Below, in pieces: positions 42,534 to 51,510 of a DNA stretch of 64,000 nt. A model generated the notes under the pieces. That model searched no databases. It saw only the letters and a program-made list of their open reading frames with translations, and was not told the origin of the DNA. Source of the stretch: Epilithonimonas hungarica. Its GTDB lineage: Bacteria; Bacteroidota; Bacteroidia; Flavobacteriales; Weeksellaceae. The translations under genes and the position numbers were made by a program. The stretch's first letter is position 1, and every line of letters begins with the position of its first letter. The stretch covers positions 248,001 to 312,000 of the forward strand of contig NZ_FNBH01000001.1 of the NCBI RefSeq assembly GCF_900102265.1, given 5' to 3'.

Positions 42534-43595
42534 TTAAGCTTTCTCCAGCAAGACCAAACTATGGTCGTTTCCTCCAAGATGATTGTAAAGAAGAATGTTT
42601 TTGAATTCTTCTTTTTTTACAGAATTGATCATCATCATTTCCGGAATTTCCTGATTTTTCAGGATATGACAAGCCAGGAATGTTGAAAATCCACTTGACG
42701 TATTGAATTCTCCACTTAAATGTTTGTAATATAATAAAGAAGAATCTGGAAATAATTCTGATGCATTTTGATAATAAGTATCAGATTTTGAATCTCCGCT
42801 AAAACCTAAAATCACAGCATCAATATCATTCGTCGTTAAATTGTTTTTAGCTAAAAACACCTCAATAAATTGTCGTGTTTTATCTAGATCTAATGTGTTA
42901 ACGATTTGAATATCTTTTAGTTCAGCGTAAGAATCTTCAGTTTTGTCTTTTCCCAAAACAAAAAAGCTTGAACCTTCGCCCCAGATCACACCATCAGTTT
43001 TCGAATTCAAAAAATCAACCGGAAGATTTTCTTCTTTTTTTATGGTATTGTTTAGTTTGTACAATTCCATCGTTCTTTCGGTTTGTTCGTCTGTTGAGCC
43101 TACCAAAACATTTTCTGCTTCTCCATCTAAAATCTGAAGTTTTGCATCCAGCATTGAAAATTCGAGCGAAGATGAACTGTTGACATACGTAAAATTGTAG
43201 CCGTGACACTGCAATCCCAAAGCGATTTGCCCCGCCACAGTATTGTGAGTGGATTGAATAAAAAATGTAGGAGTCAGAAACTCTTCATTATTATCAATTA
43301 CATTTTTTAAAAACTTTTCAGAATCCTGGGAGCATCCCATCCCTGTTCCTACAATGATGGCGTCAGGATTTTCTATTCCGGCTTCCTTTAAAGCATATTG
43401 TGATGCTACGGAGCTCATTTTTACCGTTTTAGACATTCTTCTGCTCGCTGCGGGCGGAATGAATTCTTTGTAATTGGGTTCTATAGCTTTTAAAACCTGA
43501 GTCGAATTTTCAGGTTGTAAATTTTGGAAAAAATTTTCATTTAAAGTGTCCTGAACCGAGATGCAGGCTGCACTGTTGATGTAAACTACACTCAT
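42534..43595 (-). CDS. Ketosynthase-fold protein without catalytic residues (chain length factor-like)
   Basis: 353 residues from the ATG at 43595 (MSVVYINSAAC), overlapping the KAS gene by ATGA. The overall thiolase/KAS fold is clear: VGTGMGCSQDSEKFL, TQSTHNTVAG-like QSTHNTVAGQIALG, GVIWGEGSSFFVL. All three catalytic positions are changed. The Cys position is Ser140 in YVNSSSSLEF, the first His motif reads ILGFSGDSKSD, and the second reads LSGEFNTSSGF. This is the pattern of a chain length factor that pairs with an active ketosynthase, as ApeC does with ApeO in aryl-polyene systems. The partner is presumably the upstream gene 43592-44791. Confidence 0.88.
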   Translation of the reverse strand: MSVVYINSAACISVQDTLNENFFQNLQPENSTQVLKAIEPNYKEFIPPAASRRMSKTVKMSSVASQYALKEAGIENPDAIIVGTGMGCSQDSEKFLKNVIDNNEEFLTPTFFIQSTHNTVAGQIALGLQCHGYNFTYVNSSSSLEFSMLDAKLQILDGEAENVLVGSTDEQTERTMELYKLNNTIKKEENLPVDFLNSKTDGVIWGEGSSFFVLGKDKTEDSYAELKDIQIVNTLDLDKTRQFIEVFLAKNNLTTNDIDAVILGFSGDSKSDTYYQNASELFPDSSLLYYKHLSGEFNTSSGFSTFLACHILKNQEIPEMMMINSVKKEEFKNILLYNHLGGNDHSLVLLEKA

Positions 43596-44791
43596 GGTTT
43601 TGAGAAAATTAAGGTTGAACAATTTCCTCCAAAACCAAATGAATTGGAAAGAACATGGTTAATATTTTTCTCTTTGAGTTCTGTCACAGGCGTCAAATCA
43701 AATTCTTCCATTTTTGTTTTAAAATTCAAATTTGGGAAAATGATATTATTTTGAATGGCTAATAAGGAATACACCGCTTCAATTCCCGCCGCCGCCGCCA
43801 AAGTATGGCCAGTAAAGGCTTTCGTAGAGCTGAATTCCGGTACATTGTTTTCTCCAAAAATTCGAATCATCGCAATTCCTTCTGATAAATCATTATTTGG
43901 AGTCGCTGTTCCGTGAACATTGATATAATCAATACTTTCTTTATCTAAACCGGAAACTTTCAACGCTTTTTCCATTGCCAGAAATGCGCCTTGTCCGTTT
44001 TCCGAAGAAGCAGTTTGGTGATGAGCATCGTTCGCGTTTCCGTATCCCGAAAGATAGCCGAGAACTTTTTTGTTTTCTTTTTTCACGACTTCATCCGATT
44101 CCAGAACGATGAAAGCGGCTGCTTCACCCAGATTCAGACCTTTTCTGTCGTTGTCGAAAGGTGTGTTGTAGGAATCTGTCAGAATCATCAATGTGTTGAA
44201 ACCATTCAGCGTGAATTTTGAAAGAGAATCTGTCCCGCCGACAATTGCACGGTCAAGAACACCATTTTTGATCAGTTTTGCCCCCATCATAATTGCATTT
44301 GCAGCAGATGAACAAGCTGTACTGATGGTCGAAACCATGCCTTTCAAGCCAAGATAATCTGCAATCAGTAATGATGAATTTCCGGCATCGTGAGAGTCAA
44401 TATATTTTTGCTTTTCAGGGAAGTCTTCGTAAGAGTAGAAATATTTTTCGGTAACATCCATTCCGCCGACGCTGGTTGATGAAATTAGTCCCGTTCTGTA
44501 TTCATTAATATCAAAAATTCTGGCAGTTTCTACAGCTTCCTTTGCTGCGACCATTCCTAATAAAGAAGTTCTTGTTGCAATATTATCTTCATTTAACTGA
44601 AGTTTTTGCACCAATTCTTCATTAGATAATTTGATTTCACCGGTTTTTATATTCCCGGAATGACGTGTTCCAAATAACCTGATATCCGAGATTCCGTGTT
44701 TTCCAGATTTCAGCGAACTCAGATTTTCCTCCACATTGTTTCCAATGGCGGAGATGATGCCCATTCCTGTTATGGCAATTCCTTGACTCAT
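43592..44791 (-). CDS. Beta-ketoacyl-ACP synthase, probable partner of the CLF-like protein
   Basis: 399-residue KAS II-type condensing enzyme. The nucleophile is Cys160 in ISTACSSAANAIM, with His in INVHGTATPNND and AFTGHTLAAAAG, so the triad is complete. Translation overlaps the downstream CLF-like gene by ATGA and follows the ACP gene by 3 nt. This matches the ApeO-ApeC arrangement, where the active ketosynthase and inactive partner form a heterodimer that extends the aryl polyene. Confidence 0.93.
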   Translation of the reverse strand: MSQGIAITGMGIISAIGNNVEENLSSLKSGKHGISDIRLFGTRHSGNIKTGEIKLSNEELVQKLQLNEDNIATRTSLLGMVAAKEAVETARIFDINEYRTGLISSTSVGGMDVTEKYFYSYEDFPEKQKYIDSHDAGNSSLLIADYLGLKGMVSTISTACSSAANAIMMGAKLIKNGVLDRAIVGGTDSLSKFTLNGFNTLMILTDSYNTPFDNDRKGLNLGEAAAFIVLESDEVVKKENKKVLGYLSGYGNANDAHHQTASSENGQGAFLAMEKALKVSGLDKESIDYINVHGTATPNNDLSEGIAMIRIFGENNVPEFSSTKAFTGHTLAAAAGIEAVYSLLAIQNNIIFPNLNFKTKMEEFDLTPVTELKEKNINHVLSNSFGFGGNCSTLIFSKP

Positions 44792-44794
44792 TAA

Positions 44795-45052
44795 CTATTT
44801 TGTACGATTTTCTTCAATGAATTTCGCCATCACTTCTATAGATTGAAAGATTTCTTTCCCTTTTTTCGGGTCAGATAATTTGATTCCGTATTCCTTTTCA
44901 AGAAGGACGATCAGTTCCAAAGCATCGATGGAATCCAATCCAAGACCTCCTCCGAATAATGGATCTGTATCTTTGATCTCGTCTACAGAAACATCTTCCA
45001 GGTTAAGAACTTCTACGATTTTGTTTTTTAATTCTAATTTTAAGTCGCTCAT
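44795..45052 (-). CDS. Acyl carrier protein 2, pigment cluster
   Basis: 85-residue ACP. The phosphopantetheine attachment Ser41 is in GGGLGLDSIDALELIV. The acidic sequence and length fit. It lies between two ketosynthase genes in the minus-strand arm and is the likely carrier for the aryl polyene or for the alkyl chain used in resorcinol formation; which ACP serves which pathway cannot be told from sequence. Confidence 0.93.
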   Translation of the reverse strand: MSDLKLELKNKIVEVLNLEDVSVDEIKDTDPLFGGGLGLDSIDALELIVLLEKEYGIKLSDPKKGKEIFQSIEVMAKFIEENRTK

Positions 45053-45116
45053 AATTTTTATTTGTCAATGTATAGATTCTTGGTCTGATACACTTTGATA
45101 TTGATAGTTTGATTTT

Positions 45117-45665
45117 TTACTTGTTTAGCAAATATACAAAAGCATTATAACTTTCCTGATATAGCTCTACCCAGCCGCACAATACTTTTTCGGCTTTTCC
45201 AGACTGCAAGATCTGTTCCGCATAATTGTTTAAAAATTCTTCATCCAATTCGTCTAAAACAAAAAAAGCATTCTCTGTCTGCATTTTATGTTTAATACTG
45301 ATTTCACCAACGCAAATGTTTGGTAAAGTATAGACGAAAACTGCAGGACTCGGAAAATAATTTTCCTGAGAATTGATGCTTTCCTGATATTTAAAATCGG
45401 TGTCTAAACTTGATGACTTATTAGCGAAAATCAATGCAGTTCTGCTATGATCGCCATTTTTTAAAATCATTTCAGAAGCAAGAAAAGCGAGTTTACTTAA
45501 GTTATCCATTTTGTGAAATTTCGGATAATTCAATTCTAAAGTTTTGTAAGCTTCTTTCGCAAAATCTGAAAAGCTTTCAGTTTGGGTTTCAAAAATAATC
45601 TCGTTGTTGAGATTGATTTTTGAATGTTCTATGGTGCAGATGTCTGTTTTTTTCATGGGTTTCAT
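45117..45665 (-). CDS. Half-length ketosynthase-like protein, pigment cluster
   Basis: 182 residues from the ATG at 45665, with an alternative ATG at 45656. Sequence such as [31 protein letters not shown] and [20 protein letters not shown] resembles the N-terminal half of KAS enzymes (thiolase fold), and genes of this size annotated as 3-oxoacyl-ACP synthase occur in flexirubin clusters. It lacks the His motifs and the second half of the fold, so it cannot act alone as a condensing enzyme; Cys in NICVGE does not lie in a normal nucleophile elbow. It starts 1 nt after the stop of the next KAS gene, so the two are probably made together and may form a complex. Confidence 0.75.
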   Translation of the reverse strand: MKPMKKTDICTIEHSKINLNNEIIFETQTESFSDFAKEAYKTLELNYPKFHKMDNLSKLAFLASEMILKNGDHSRTALIFANKSSSLDTDFKYQESINSQENYFPSPAVFVYTLPNICVGEISIKHKMQTENAFFVLDELDEEFLNNYAEQILQSGKAEKVLCGWVELYQESYNAFVYLLNK

Positions 45666-45666
45666 T

Positions 45667-46809
45667 TTAACATTTTTCCAAAACAATTGCTGCATTACAC
45701 CCACCAAAACCTGAAGCCGTTTTCAAAATATATTTGATTTCTGCGGGTTTGTTTTCTTTAATAATATTTAACGATTGAGAAGTTCCCGTTTCCTCGAAAT
45801 TTTTGGATGGAATTAACGTGTTTTTCAAAGCACTTTCCATAGAAATGATGCTTTCCAATAACCCGGAAGCTCCCAAACAATGGCCATAATAGCCTTTCAT
45901 GCTGTTCAGCGGAGCATTCTGTAGTTCCATTCTGTTGAAAGCGATGGCTTCCATTTCGTCGTTGTATATTGTCGCCGTTCCGTGTGCAGAAATAAAATCA
46001 ATTTTTTCTACCGGAATATTGGCTTCTGTCATTGCATTTTTGATGCTTGCAAATAATCCGTCACCGGTTCTTGAGGGGCCTGAAATATGGTTCGCATCAT
46101 TAATTGCTGAATCTCCTAAAATTTTAAAACTAAATTTTTCGTTTTGATTCAATTCTGAAGTTATATAAACAGCCGCCGCCGCTTCACCAATATTGATTCC
46201 GTCACGGTTTTTATCGTAAGGTCTGCAAATTTCAGTTCCGATTGCCTGGAAAGAATTGAAGCCTGAAACCACAAATTCTGAAATTTCATCTCCGGCAATT
46301 ACAAAAGCATCTTTATACTTTCCTGCCTGAATCATGTTCTTTGAGACGGCAATCGCCATCACTCCAGAAACGCATGCATTAGAAACAACAATCGGTTTAG
46401 TTTTAAATCCGAAAAAATCAGCTAATTTTTGGGCTAAATTTGAAAGAAAAACACCCTCTGGTAAAGCTGTCTTATTTTTTAATAAACTAATGTTCCCCTT
46501 TGTGGTTGATAAAATAAAAGCCGTTTCATCTGAAATAGAATGTCTTTCAACCAAAGGCTTTAAGCTTAATAAAAACATTTTTTCAAGCCTTGTGAAATTT
46601 TTTTTCTGAGTTTCGTCAAAGCATCGGTAAAATTCTTCTTCCAGTTTTTCAGAATCAATCATGGAAGCATAAAAAGGTTCCTGATTTTCTATGATTTTAT
46701 GTAAAGCTACGCCTGATTTTCCTTTCAAAAGGGCATTCCAGTTTGAAGAAACATCAAAACCTAAAGGTGTGACGCAGTTGTAATCTGTGATGTAAATTTC
46801 CTTCCTCAT
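45667..46809 (-). CDS. Beta-ketoacyl-ACP synthase, third full copy
   Basis: 380-residue KAS-fold enzyme. Cys146 in [14 protein letters not shown], His in [12 protein letters not shown] and [13 protein letters not shown] complete the triad, so it should be active. N-terminal [16 protein letters not shown] is divergent from the other two copies in the window. It overlaps the upstream thioesterase by ATGA and is followed after 1 nt by the half-length KAS-like gene. Possible roles are starter-unit condensation or formation of the keto acid used by DarB. Confidence 0.9.
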   Translation of the reverse strand: MRKEIYITDYNCVTPLGFDVSSNWNALLKGKSGVALHKIIENQEPFYASMIDSEKLEEEFYRCFDETQKKNFTRLEKMFLLSLKPLVERHSISDETAFILSTTKGNISLLKNKTALPEGVFLSNLAQKLADFFGFKTKPIVVSNACVSGVMAIAVSKNMIQAGKYKDAFVIAGDEISEFVVSGFNSFQAIGTEICRPYDKNRDGINIGEAAAAVYITSELNQNEKFSFKILGDSAINDANHISGPSRTGDGLFASIKNAMTEANIPVEKIDFISAHGTATIYNDEMEAIAFNRMELQNAPLNSMKGYYGHCLGASGLLESIISMESALKNTLIPSKNFEETGTSQSLNIIKENKPAEIKYILKTASGFGGCNAAIVLEKC

Positions 46810-47231
46810 GATAATCCCATTTTATCTTTCCAGGCCTGAAAAAACTCAGGATTATATAAGCATAAATTGTTGTCGGAATCAAGAAAAACCTGAACCGTTT
46901 CTCCTGAACAAACCAATTTATTTTCTTCGTTAAAAAGTTCGTATTTATAAATTAATTTCGCTGAAGTTGAATTCACGAAAGTTGTTACAATTTTAAAGGT
47001 CTCTCCATATTTTAATGGTAAAAAATGTTCGCAGGTGCTTTTCACAATGGGTGTGACATAACCCGCTTTCTGGATATCAAGATACGTTAGGCCATGCTGT
47101 CTTCCAAAAGCTTCTCTACCGTCTTCAAAATACACGATGTAATGCCCGTGCCAAACAATTCCCAAAGGGTCTGTTTCGTTGAACCTTACACGAACTTCTT
47201 CTGTACAAGTTAAATTTTCCTTAGACTGCAT
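46806..47231 (-). CDS. Acyl-CoA/ACP thioesterase of the 4HBT type
   Basis: 141-residue hotdog protein. VRFNETDPLGIVWHGHYIV contains the catalytic Asp and the Asp-Pro-hG pattern of 4-hydroxybenzoyl-CoA thioesterases, and YFEDGREAFGRQHG follows. It likely hydrolyses or edits acyl thioesters in the pathway. It overlaps the upstream permease gene by 11 nt and the downstream KAS by 4 nt, so it lies in the middle of a tight operon. Confidence 0.9.
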   Translation of the reverse strand: MQSKENLTCTEEVRVRFNETDPLGIVWHGHYIVYFEDGREAFGRQHGLTYLDIQKAGYVTPIVKSTCEHFLPLKYGETFKIVTTFVNSTSAKLIYKYELFNEENKLVCSGETVQVFLDSDNNLCLYNPEFFQAWKDKMGLS

Positions 47232-48480
47232 TTTGTTTTCTTTCGTAAATTAATGATATCCCGACCATTGCAAGATAGAATAAAAATAAGAAAATCAGCT
47301 CTTTAGCAATTCCACCGATTCCGCTGTTTCGTAATATGATGTCATAGTAGGCATTCAACCCCCAATTCATAGGAGAGAACTTTGCTATAGACTGCATAAA
47401 TTCAGGCATTAAAAATACCGGAACCCAGATTCCTCCGATCGCTGCCAAAACAACTACGGAAGTTGCACCAAACGGGGCAGACTGTTCCTGAGTATCGGCA
47501 ACGGTTCCCAGTAAAATCCCGAAGCCAATGGCTGCTAAACCTGCAAACAAAGTGACGATGAGGAGATTGAACATTTTTCCGGTCACGTCAAATTGTGGTA
47601 AATCCATATACGGGAAAAGCCAGACTCCAATGGCTACCATCAGTAAAAACTGGATGACGCAGATGATCAGATACGTAAATGTTTTTCCTAAAATATGAAT
47701 ATAATACGGCGTCGGACTTACACGAACTCTCACGCTCGTTCCCTGACTTTTTTCTTTAACTAAATTAATCGACAAAGGCACGACAATGAAGAAAATCGCA
47801 AACAACGCCCAAGCCGGAACATTGTGCTGAACCGAGTTGGGTTTAACTTCAAAAGCAGATTTCGGAACGATTTCTTTAAAAGTGATCAAACTCTTGTTAT
47901 CCAAATCTTCCGTTGTTCCCAGTTGGTCTTGAAACGCTTTGTAGATTTTTTTATTCTCGATCTCAAAAACCATTTTGTTGATGGCATTCATTACCGAATT
48001 TTTGAATCCGGCATTGGTTGCAGGGTCAAAATATAAATGAATATCCTTGGCTTTTGAGGCTACGGGTTTTGTTGCTGTCGAATCCGCTTCCAAACCAAAA
48101 GAACTTACAATCGTCTGAACTTTTGAATCGATATTTGAATTGATATCTTTCGTCAGATTCTGAGGAATCACAATCGCCATCTGATAATCACCGGAAAACA
48201 CAGCTTCTTTAGCCGAATTTTCGTTATAATTGGGCAAAAGCTGGAAACTTTTGCTGGCTTTCAGTTCGGATTCTATTTTTTTTGAAATTTCAGAATGGTC
48301 GTTGTCGATGAAAATAATCGGGATTTTTGAGCCTTCCAGATTTTTAAACGTCGAATCCTGAATCAATGTAATGGTAATGATCAGCAGCAAAGGCATTAGA
48401 AATATAATGACAATTCCTCCAATATCGCGCTTAAGTAAAAGGATTTCCTTAAAAAAACTTCTCCACAATTTATACAACAT
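47221..48480 (-). CDS. ABC-2 type exporter permease, pigment cluster
   Basis: 419-residue inner-membrane protein. One N-terminal helix (GGIVIIFLMPLLLIITITLI) is followed by a large extracytoplasmic domain (about 45-215) and then five hydrophobic segments, including WALFAIFFIVVPLSINLV, GKTFTYLIICVIQFLLMVA, and GIGFGILLGTVADTQEQS. This is the ABC2_membrane_3 layout. It overlaps its ATPase gene by 11 nt. The pair is the likely exporter of the pigment or its lipid precursor across the inner membrane. Confidence 0.92.
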   Translation of the reverse strand: MLYKLWRSFFKEILLLKRDIGGIVIIFLMPLLLIITITLIQDSTFKNLEGSKIPIIFIDNDHSEISKKIESELKASKSFQLLPNYNENSAKEAVFSGDYQMAIVIPQNLTKDINSNIDSKVQTIVSSFGLEADSTATKPVASKAKDIHLYFDPATNAGFKNSVMNAINKMVFEIENKKIYKAFQDQLGTTEDLDNKSLITFKEIVPKSAFEVKPNSVQHNVPAWALFAIFFIVVPLSINLVKEKSQGTSVRVRVSPTPYYIHILGKTFTYLIICVIQFLLMVAIGVWLFPYMDLPQFDVTGKMFNLLIVTLFAGLAAIGFGILLGTVADTQEQSAPFGATSVVVLAAIGGIWVPVFLMPEFMQSIAKFSPMNWGLNAYYDIILRNSGIGGIAKELIFLFLFYLAMVGISLIYERKQNAV

Positions 48481-49222
48481 CTCTCAGTTCTTTTCCGGTT
48501 AATGATATGAAAACGTCTTCCAGGTTTTCTGCATTGGCAACTCTTTGTACTAGTTCTTCAGGTGTTCCGGTTGCGTGAATTTTTCCGTGGTCGATAATCG
48601 CGATTTGAGTACAAAATTCTTCCGCTTCCGATAAGTGGTGCGAAGTGTAAATAATGCACGTTCCTTTTTTATTTAAATCTAAAAGATAATCAATAATCGC
48701 TTTTTTGGATTGTACATCAACACCAACTGTCGGTTCGTCCAGAAACAGAACTTTCGGATTGTGAAGCGTTCCTGCAATCAGGTTGCAACGGCGTTTCATT
48801 CCTCCTGAAAACTGGTCGACTTTTTTATCTGCAAATTTTGATAAGCCCATCAATTCTAAAGATTCATCGATGGTATCTCTTAATTTTTTGTGACTTAAAC
48901 CATACAAGCTTCCAAAAAACATCAGGTTTTCTTTAGCGGTCAAAGTCGGATAAAGCGCATATTCCTGTGGAACAACGCCAATAATCTGTTTCAGTTTTGT
49001 GCTGTTTTTCTGAGGAGAAAGTCCGTTGATGGTAAAACTTCCTGAAGTTGGTTTGATCAAACCGGAAAGCATAGAAATCAACGTAGTTTTTCCGGCTCCG
49101 TTGGGACCGAGAATTCCGTAGATCTCGTTTTTAGATATATTTAAAGAAATATCATTGACAGAAAATTCTTCTGCATTTTGATATTTCTTGTAAAGATTTT
49201 TTATTTCTATAATATTCTCCAA
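48470..49222 (-). CDS. ABC transporter ATP-binding protein, pigment cluster
   Basis: 250-residue ATPase. Walker A is GILGPNGAGKTTLIS, Q-loop VVPQEYALYPTLTA, signature FSGGMKRRCNLIAGT, Walker B VLFLDEPTVGVD and the switch His is in YTSHHLSEAEE. It pairs with the overlapping permease gene downstream and follows the BtrH-like gene by 1 nt. Confidence 0.95.
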   Translation of the reverse strand: MENIIEIKNLYKKYQNAEEFSVNDISLNISKNEIYGILGPNGAGKTTLISMLSGLIKPTSGSFTINGLSPQKNSTKLKQIIGVVPQEYALYPTLTAKENLMFFGSLYGLSHKKLRDTIDESLELMGLSKFADKKVDQFSGGMKRRCNLIAGTLHNPKVLFLDEPTVGVDVQSKKAIIDYLLDLNKKGTCIIYTSHHLSEAEEFCTQIAIIDHGKIHATGTPEELVQRVANAENLEDVFISLTGKELRDVV

Positions 49223-49223
49223 A

Positions 49224-50219
49224 CTAAATCGCTTTTCTCAGTTTCTTATAAAAAGCTTCTTCCAAATCAGCAATATGAAGCATCGATTTTGAAAGCTGAT
49301 TATAAATATCACTTTTCGAATTTCTGTTCTTGTAAACTCTCGCAATATCCACCGCGAAATCTCTCCAAAGGTCGCCGATTGTTGTGATTTCCTTTGAAAG
49401 TTCTTTCAGCTCATCATTTTTAAGAATGACAGCGGCTTCCTGTAAAAAAGCACCATAAATAAACCTGAATCCGCCACCGCCGGTTCCGATTTCCTCCTGC
49501 ATTCTGATGAGCTGGCCAAGATAATGATTGGTTACTTTCGTTCCTTTTTTCTCTGCCCATTTCGGGATGCTTTTTGCTACCCAACGCATTGCTTTTACAC
49601 CGATAATCGGAACGGGAGCCAGCATGTTTTTGCAGGTGTCTTTTATTCCTTTTTTAATTGCTTCTTCCAGATTAACAGTTTCCGGAATGTAAGTCGGGAA
49701 GTACATATGGCCTTTTGGTGGCAATGCGCCTTTTGCGTAACGTACTTTTTCCAGTTCGGCTTCGGAAAGGGAAGTGGCGAAATCCATTACAGGGTCGCTG
49801 ATTAAAAATCTTCCGTTTTCTTTGCCATAAACCACAAGGTTGTGTGCGTTGAAATGGAATTTGTATTCTTCAGGAAAATAAGTCAGGTTGAAAACTCCAA
49901 CCTGCAATCCTGTCGGGATATTCTGTTCTAAATTTTTCTCTAAAGCGGTTTGTGCATCTTTGGGATTGGAGAATTTCTGTCTTTTGATTTTAATGCCCAG
50001 TCTTTTTGCGGCTTTGCTGAAAATCGCTCCTGGCATTGGACGGTAGCTGAATCCCGGTGCAAAATTTACTTTCAGGAAAGGCAAATACACAAAAAATAAT
50101 CCGGAACCGATTCCGAAAATCATTGGTTCGCTGAGTTTTAACCCTTTATTTAAAAGTAAGTTGGAGGCAACACCGTTTTCGCAGTGAGCGGTTTGGTGGT
50201 GTTCAAAGTTGATCTTCAT
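49224..50219 (-). CDS. BtrH-like (BtrH_N/DUF4872) protein
   Basis: 331-residue cytoplasmic protein with an N-terminal BtrH_N domain and a C-terminal DUF4872-like domain. BtrH of butirosin biosynthesis is an acyltransferase that moves an acyl group from ACP to an acceptor. Here the N-terminal HHQTAHCENGVASNLLL with Cys13 would be the papain-like nucleophile, with His in FNAHNLVVYG and Asp in LISDPVMDF. Because its family uses ACP-bound acyl donors, it is a serious candidate for ester formation or release in this pathway. It is tightly packed between a conserved unknown gene (2 nt) and the ABC ATPase (1 nt). Confidence 0.8.
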   Translation of the reverse strand: MKINFEHHQTAHCENGVASNLLLNKGLKLSEPMIFGIGSGLFFVYLPFLKVNFAPGFSYRPMPGAIFSKAAKRLGIKIKRQKFSNPKDAQTALEKNLEQNIPTGLQVGVFNLTYFPEEYKFHFNAHNLVVYGKENGRFLISDPVMDFATSLSEAELEKVRYAKGALPPKGHMYFPTYIPETVNLEEAIKKGIKDTCKNMLAPVPIIGVKAMRWVAKSIPKWAEKKGTKVTNHYLGQLIRMQEEIGTGGGGFRFIYGAFLQEAAVILKNDELKELSKEITTIGDLWRDFAVDIARVYKNRNSKSDIYNQLSKSMLHIADLEEAFYKKLRKAI

Positions 50220-50221
50220 TG

Positions 50222-50626
50222 TTATTTACCGTCGAAGTTTTTTAATTCGTCTACCGAAATCCCAAATGCATCTGCATATTTTTTCAGGGTAGAATCGCTG
50301 AGTTTTTTGAAATTTTTTGGTTTTGCGTGTCTTTTCACAGTCCATTGCCATTTGTCAACATACGCAGCAAGAACCTGCAGATCCATTTTATTCAATTCCA
50401 TAAAATAGATAATTGGACTTACGATATTGCTGGCAACATTTTGCCTGGCTTCTTCGATACGCTCATTGATCAATGCCATCGATTCGTCAAGGGCTGCTTT
50501 TTTGGCTTCCCAACCAATGCTTTGAGCGGTGGTATAATTGTTATTTTCATCCGTCACATATAACATTTCGGTCATATTTGCCGATTGCATACTACTTTCG
50601 TCCTGTGGAATGTCTTGCTTTTTCAT
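50222..50626 (-). CDS. Unknown protein of 134 residues, pigment cluster
   Basis: No signal peptide. A disordered-looking start (MKKQDIPQDESSMQSANM) leads into a helical part, EAKKAALDESMALINERIEEA, and a C-terminus with YVDKWQWTVKRHAKPKNFKKL and KYADAFGISVDELKNF. The end has the shape of an XRE-like or EF-hand-free helix pair (FGISVDELKNF), but DNA binding is not claimed. It lies 2 nt from the BtrH-like gene and 2 nt from the hotdog gene. I do not recognise the family. Confidence 0.7.
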   Translation of the reverse strand: MKKQDIPQDESSMQSANMTEMLYVTDENNNYTTAQSIGWEAKKAALDESMALINERIEEARQNVASNIVSPIIYFMELNKMDLQVLAAYVDKWQWTVKRHAKPKNFKKLSDSTLKKYADAFGISVDELKNFDGK

Positions 50627-50628
50627 CG

Positions 50629-51072
50629 TTATTGTTTTACTTCCTGAATAAACAAATTAATTTCGGCTCTGATTAATATTTGATCGTTAAGAAAAGTTTC
50701 GCAAAAAATGTTGCAGATGTTTTCAAACTGAGAGATCAGTGACGCTTTTGAGATGATGATATCGTCAACTTTCGGCAATGTAAAAATTTCTATTTTTTTG
50801 ATATTTGTAATGAAACCAATCACTTTTGTTTCAACATTCGGATTCTGGAAAAAACTTTGCCCGAGGATTGATGAGCATGTCTGCGCCAGATTTTCTATTA
50901 ATCCGGCTTCAATAAATTTATTATCAGAAACAAAAATATTGTCTTGGGTAATTTTAAATGATGTGATGACTTTATCTTCTGTCAATTCCAGAATATAATC
51001 CGTCATCAGCATTGGTTCGCGATGAGGCAGAAAATCGTGGATGTTGATCAAGCTTTCGTCTTTCAGTTCCAT
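50629..51072 (-). CDS. ApeP-like hotdog dehydratase-fold protein, copy A
   Basis: 147-residue hotdog protein of the FabZ-related ApeP type. IHDFLPHREPMLMTDYILE is the conserved N-terminal helix entry; at the position where FabZ has GHFPG it reads DNKFIEAGLIENLAQT, so the usual catalytic His is missing while the Glu/Gln of ENLAQ remains. In aryl-polyene clusters such proteins are grouped with dehydratases or accessory proteins. It lies 6 nt from a second related gene. Confidence 0.82.
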   Translation of the reverse strand: MELKDESLINIHDFLPHREPMLMTDYILELTEDKVITSFKITQDNIFVSDNKFIEAGLIENLAQTCSSILGQSFFQNPNVETKVIGFITNIKKIEIFTLPKVDDIIISKASLISQFENICNIFCETFLNDQILIRAEINLFIQEVKQ

Positions 51073-51078
51073 TTAAAA

Positions 51079-51510
51079 TTATTTCACAACGGTTTTCATC
51101 TGCGATTTTGCAATCACTTTATCATTGATTTTAGTAATGATCTCTACCAGTGTTACGCCCATCATTTCATTAATAATGGTCGCTTCCGATTTCAATACGT
51201 CTCCAATTTGAGGTAAAATTTCTGCTTCAAAAGATTTGATAGCGCCGATGTAACCTGTCGGAGATTCTTTGCCTAAAAGAAAATATTTATAGCCCGTATG
51301 CAAAGCCACGCTCTGCGCCTGATGTTCAATCAAACCGGAAGCCTGAAATGTATTTTCATTAACAAAAATATTATCTTCCTTAATGACAAATTCGGAAATC
51401 AAATGATTTTCCGAATATTCCAGAAGTCCACCTACCATTACAAAAGGGAACCTTTGAGGTATCAGGTTTCCTATGAAATCTTTGTCAGAATTTGGTAACA
51501 AGTTTTCCAT
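51079..51510 (-). CDS. ApeP-like hotdog dehydratase-fold protein, copy B
   Basis: 143 residues from the ATG at 51510 (MENLLPNSDKD), which overlaps the darB stop by one base (TAATG); a longer frame to 51567 is not favoured. It is a divergent relative of copy A: NLIPQRFPFVMVGGLLEY replaces FLPHREP... and the histidine there is Gln; the loop reads ENTFQASGLIEHQAQSV. The GHFPG motif is absent here too. A second active-site residue from the partner may complete a heterodimer. Confidence 0.8.
   Translation of the reverse strand: MENLLPNSDKDFIGNLIPQRFPFVMVGGLLEYSENHLISEFVIKEDNIFVNENTFQASGLIEHQAQSVALHTGYKYFLLGKESPTGYIGAIKSFEAEILPQIGDVLKSEATIINEMMGVTLVEIITKINDKVIAKSQMKTVVK

Noticed and set aside
45117-46809. 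One ketosynthase gene split by frameshift
   Set aside because: The 45667-46809 protein is already full length with a complete triad, so the half-length gene is not its missing part.
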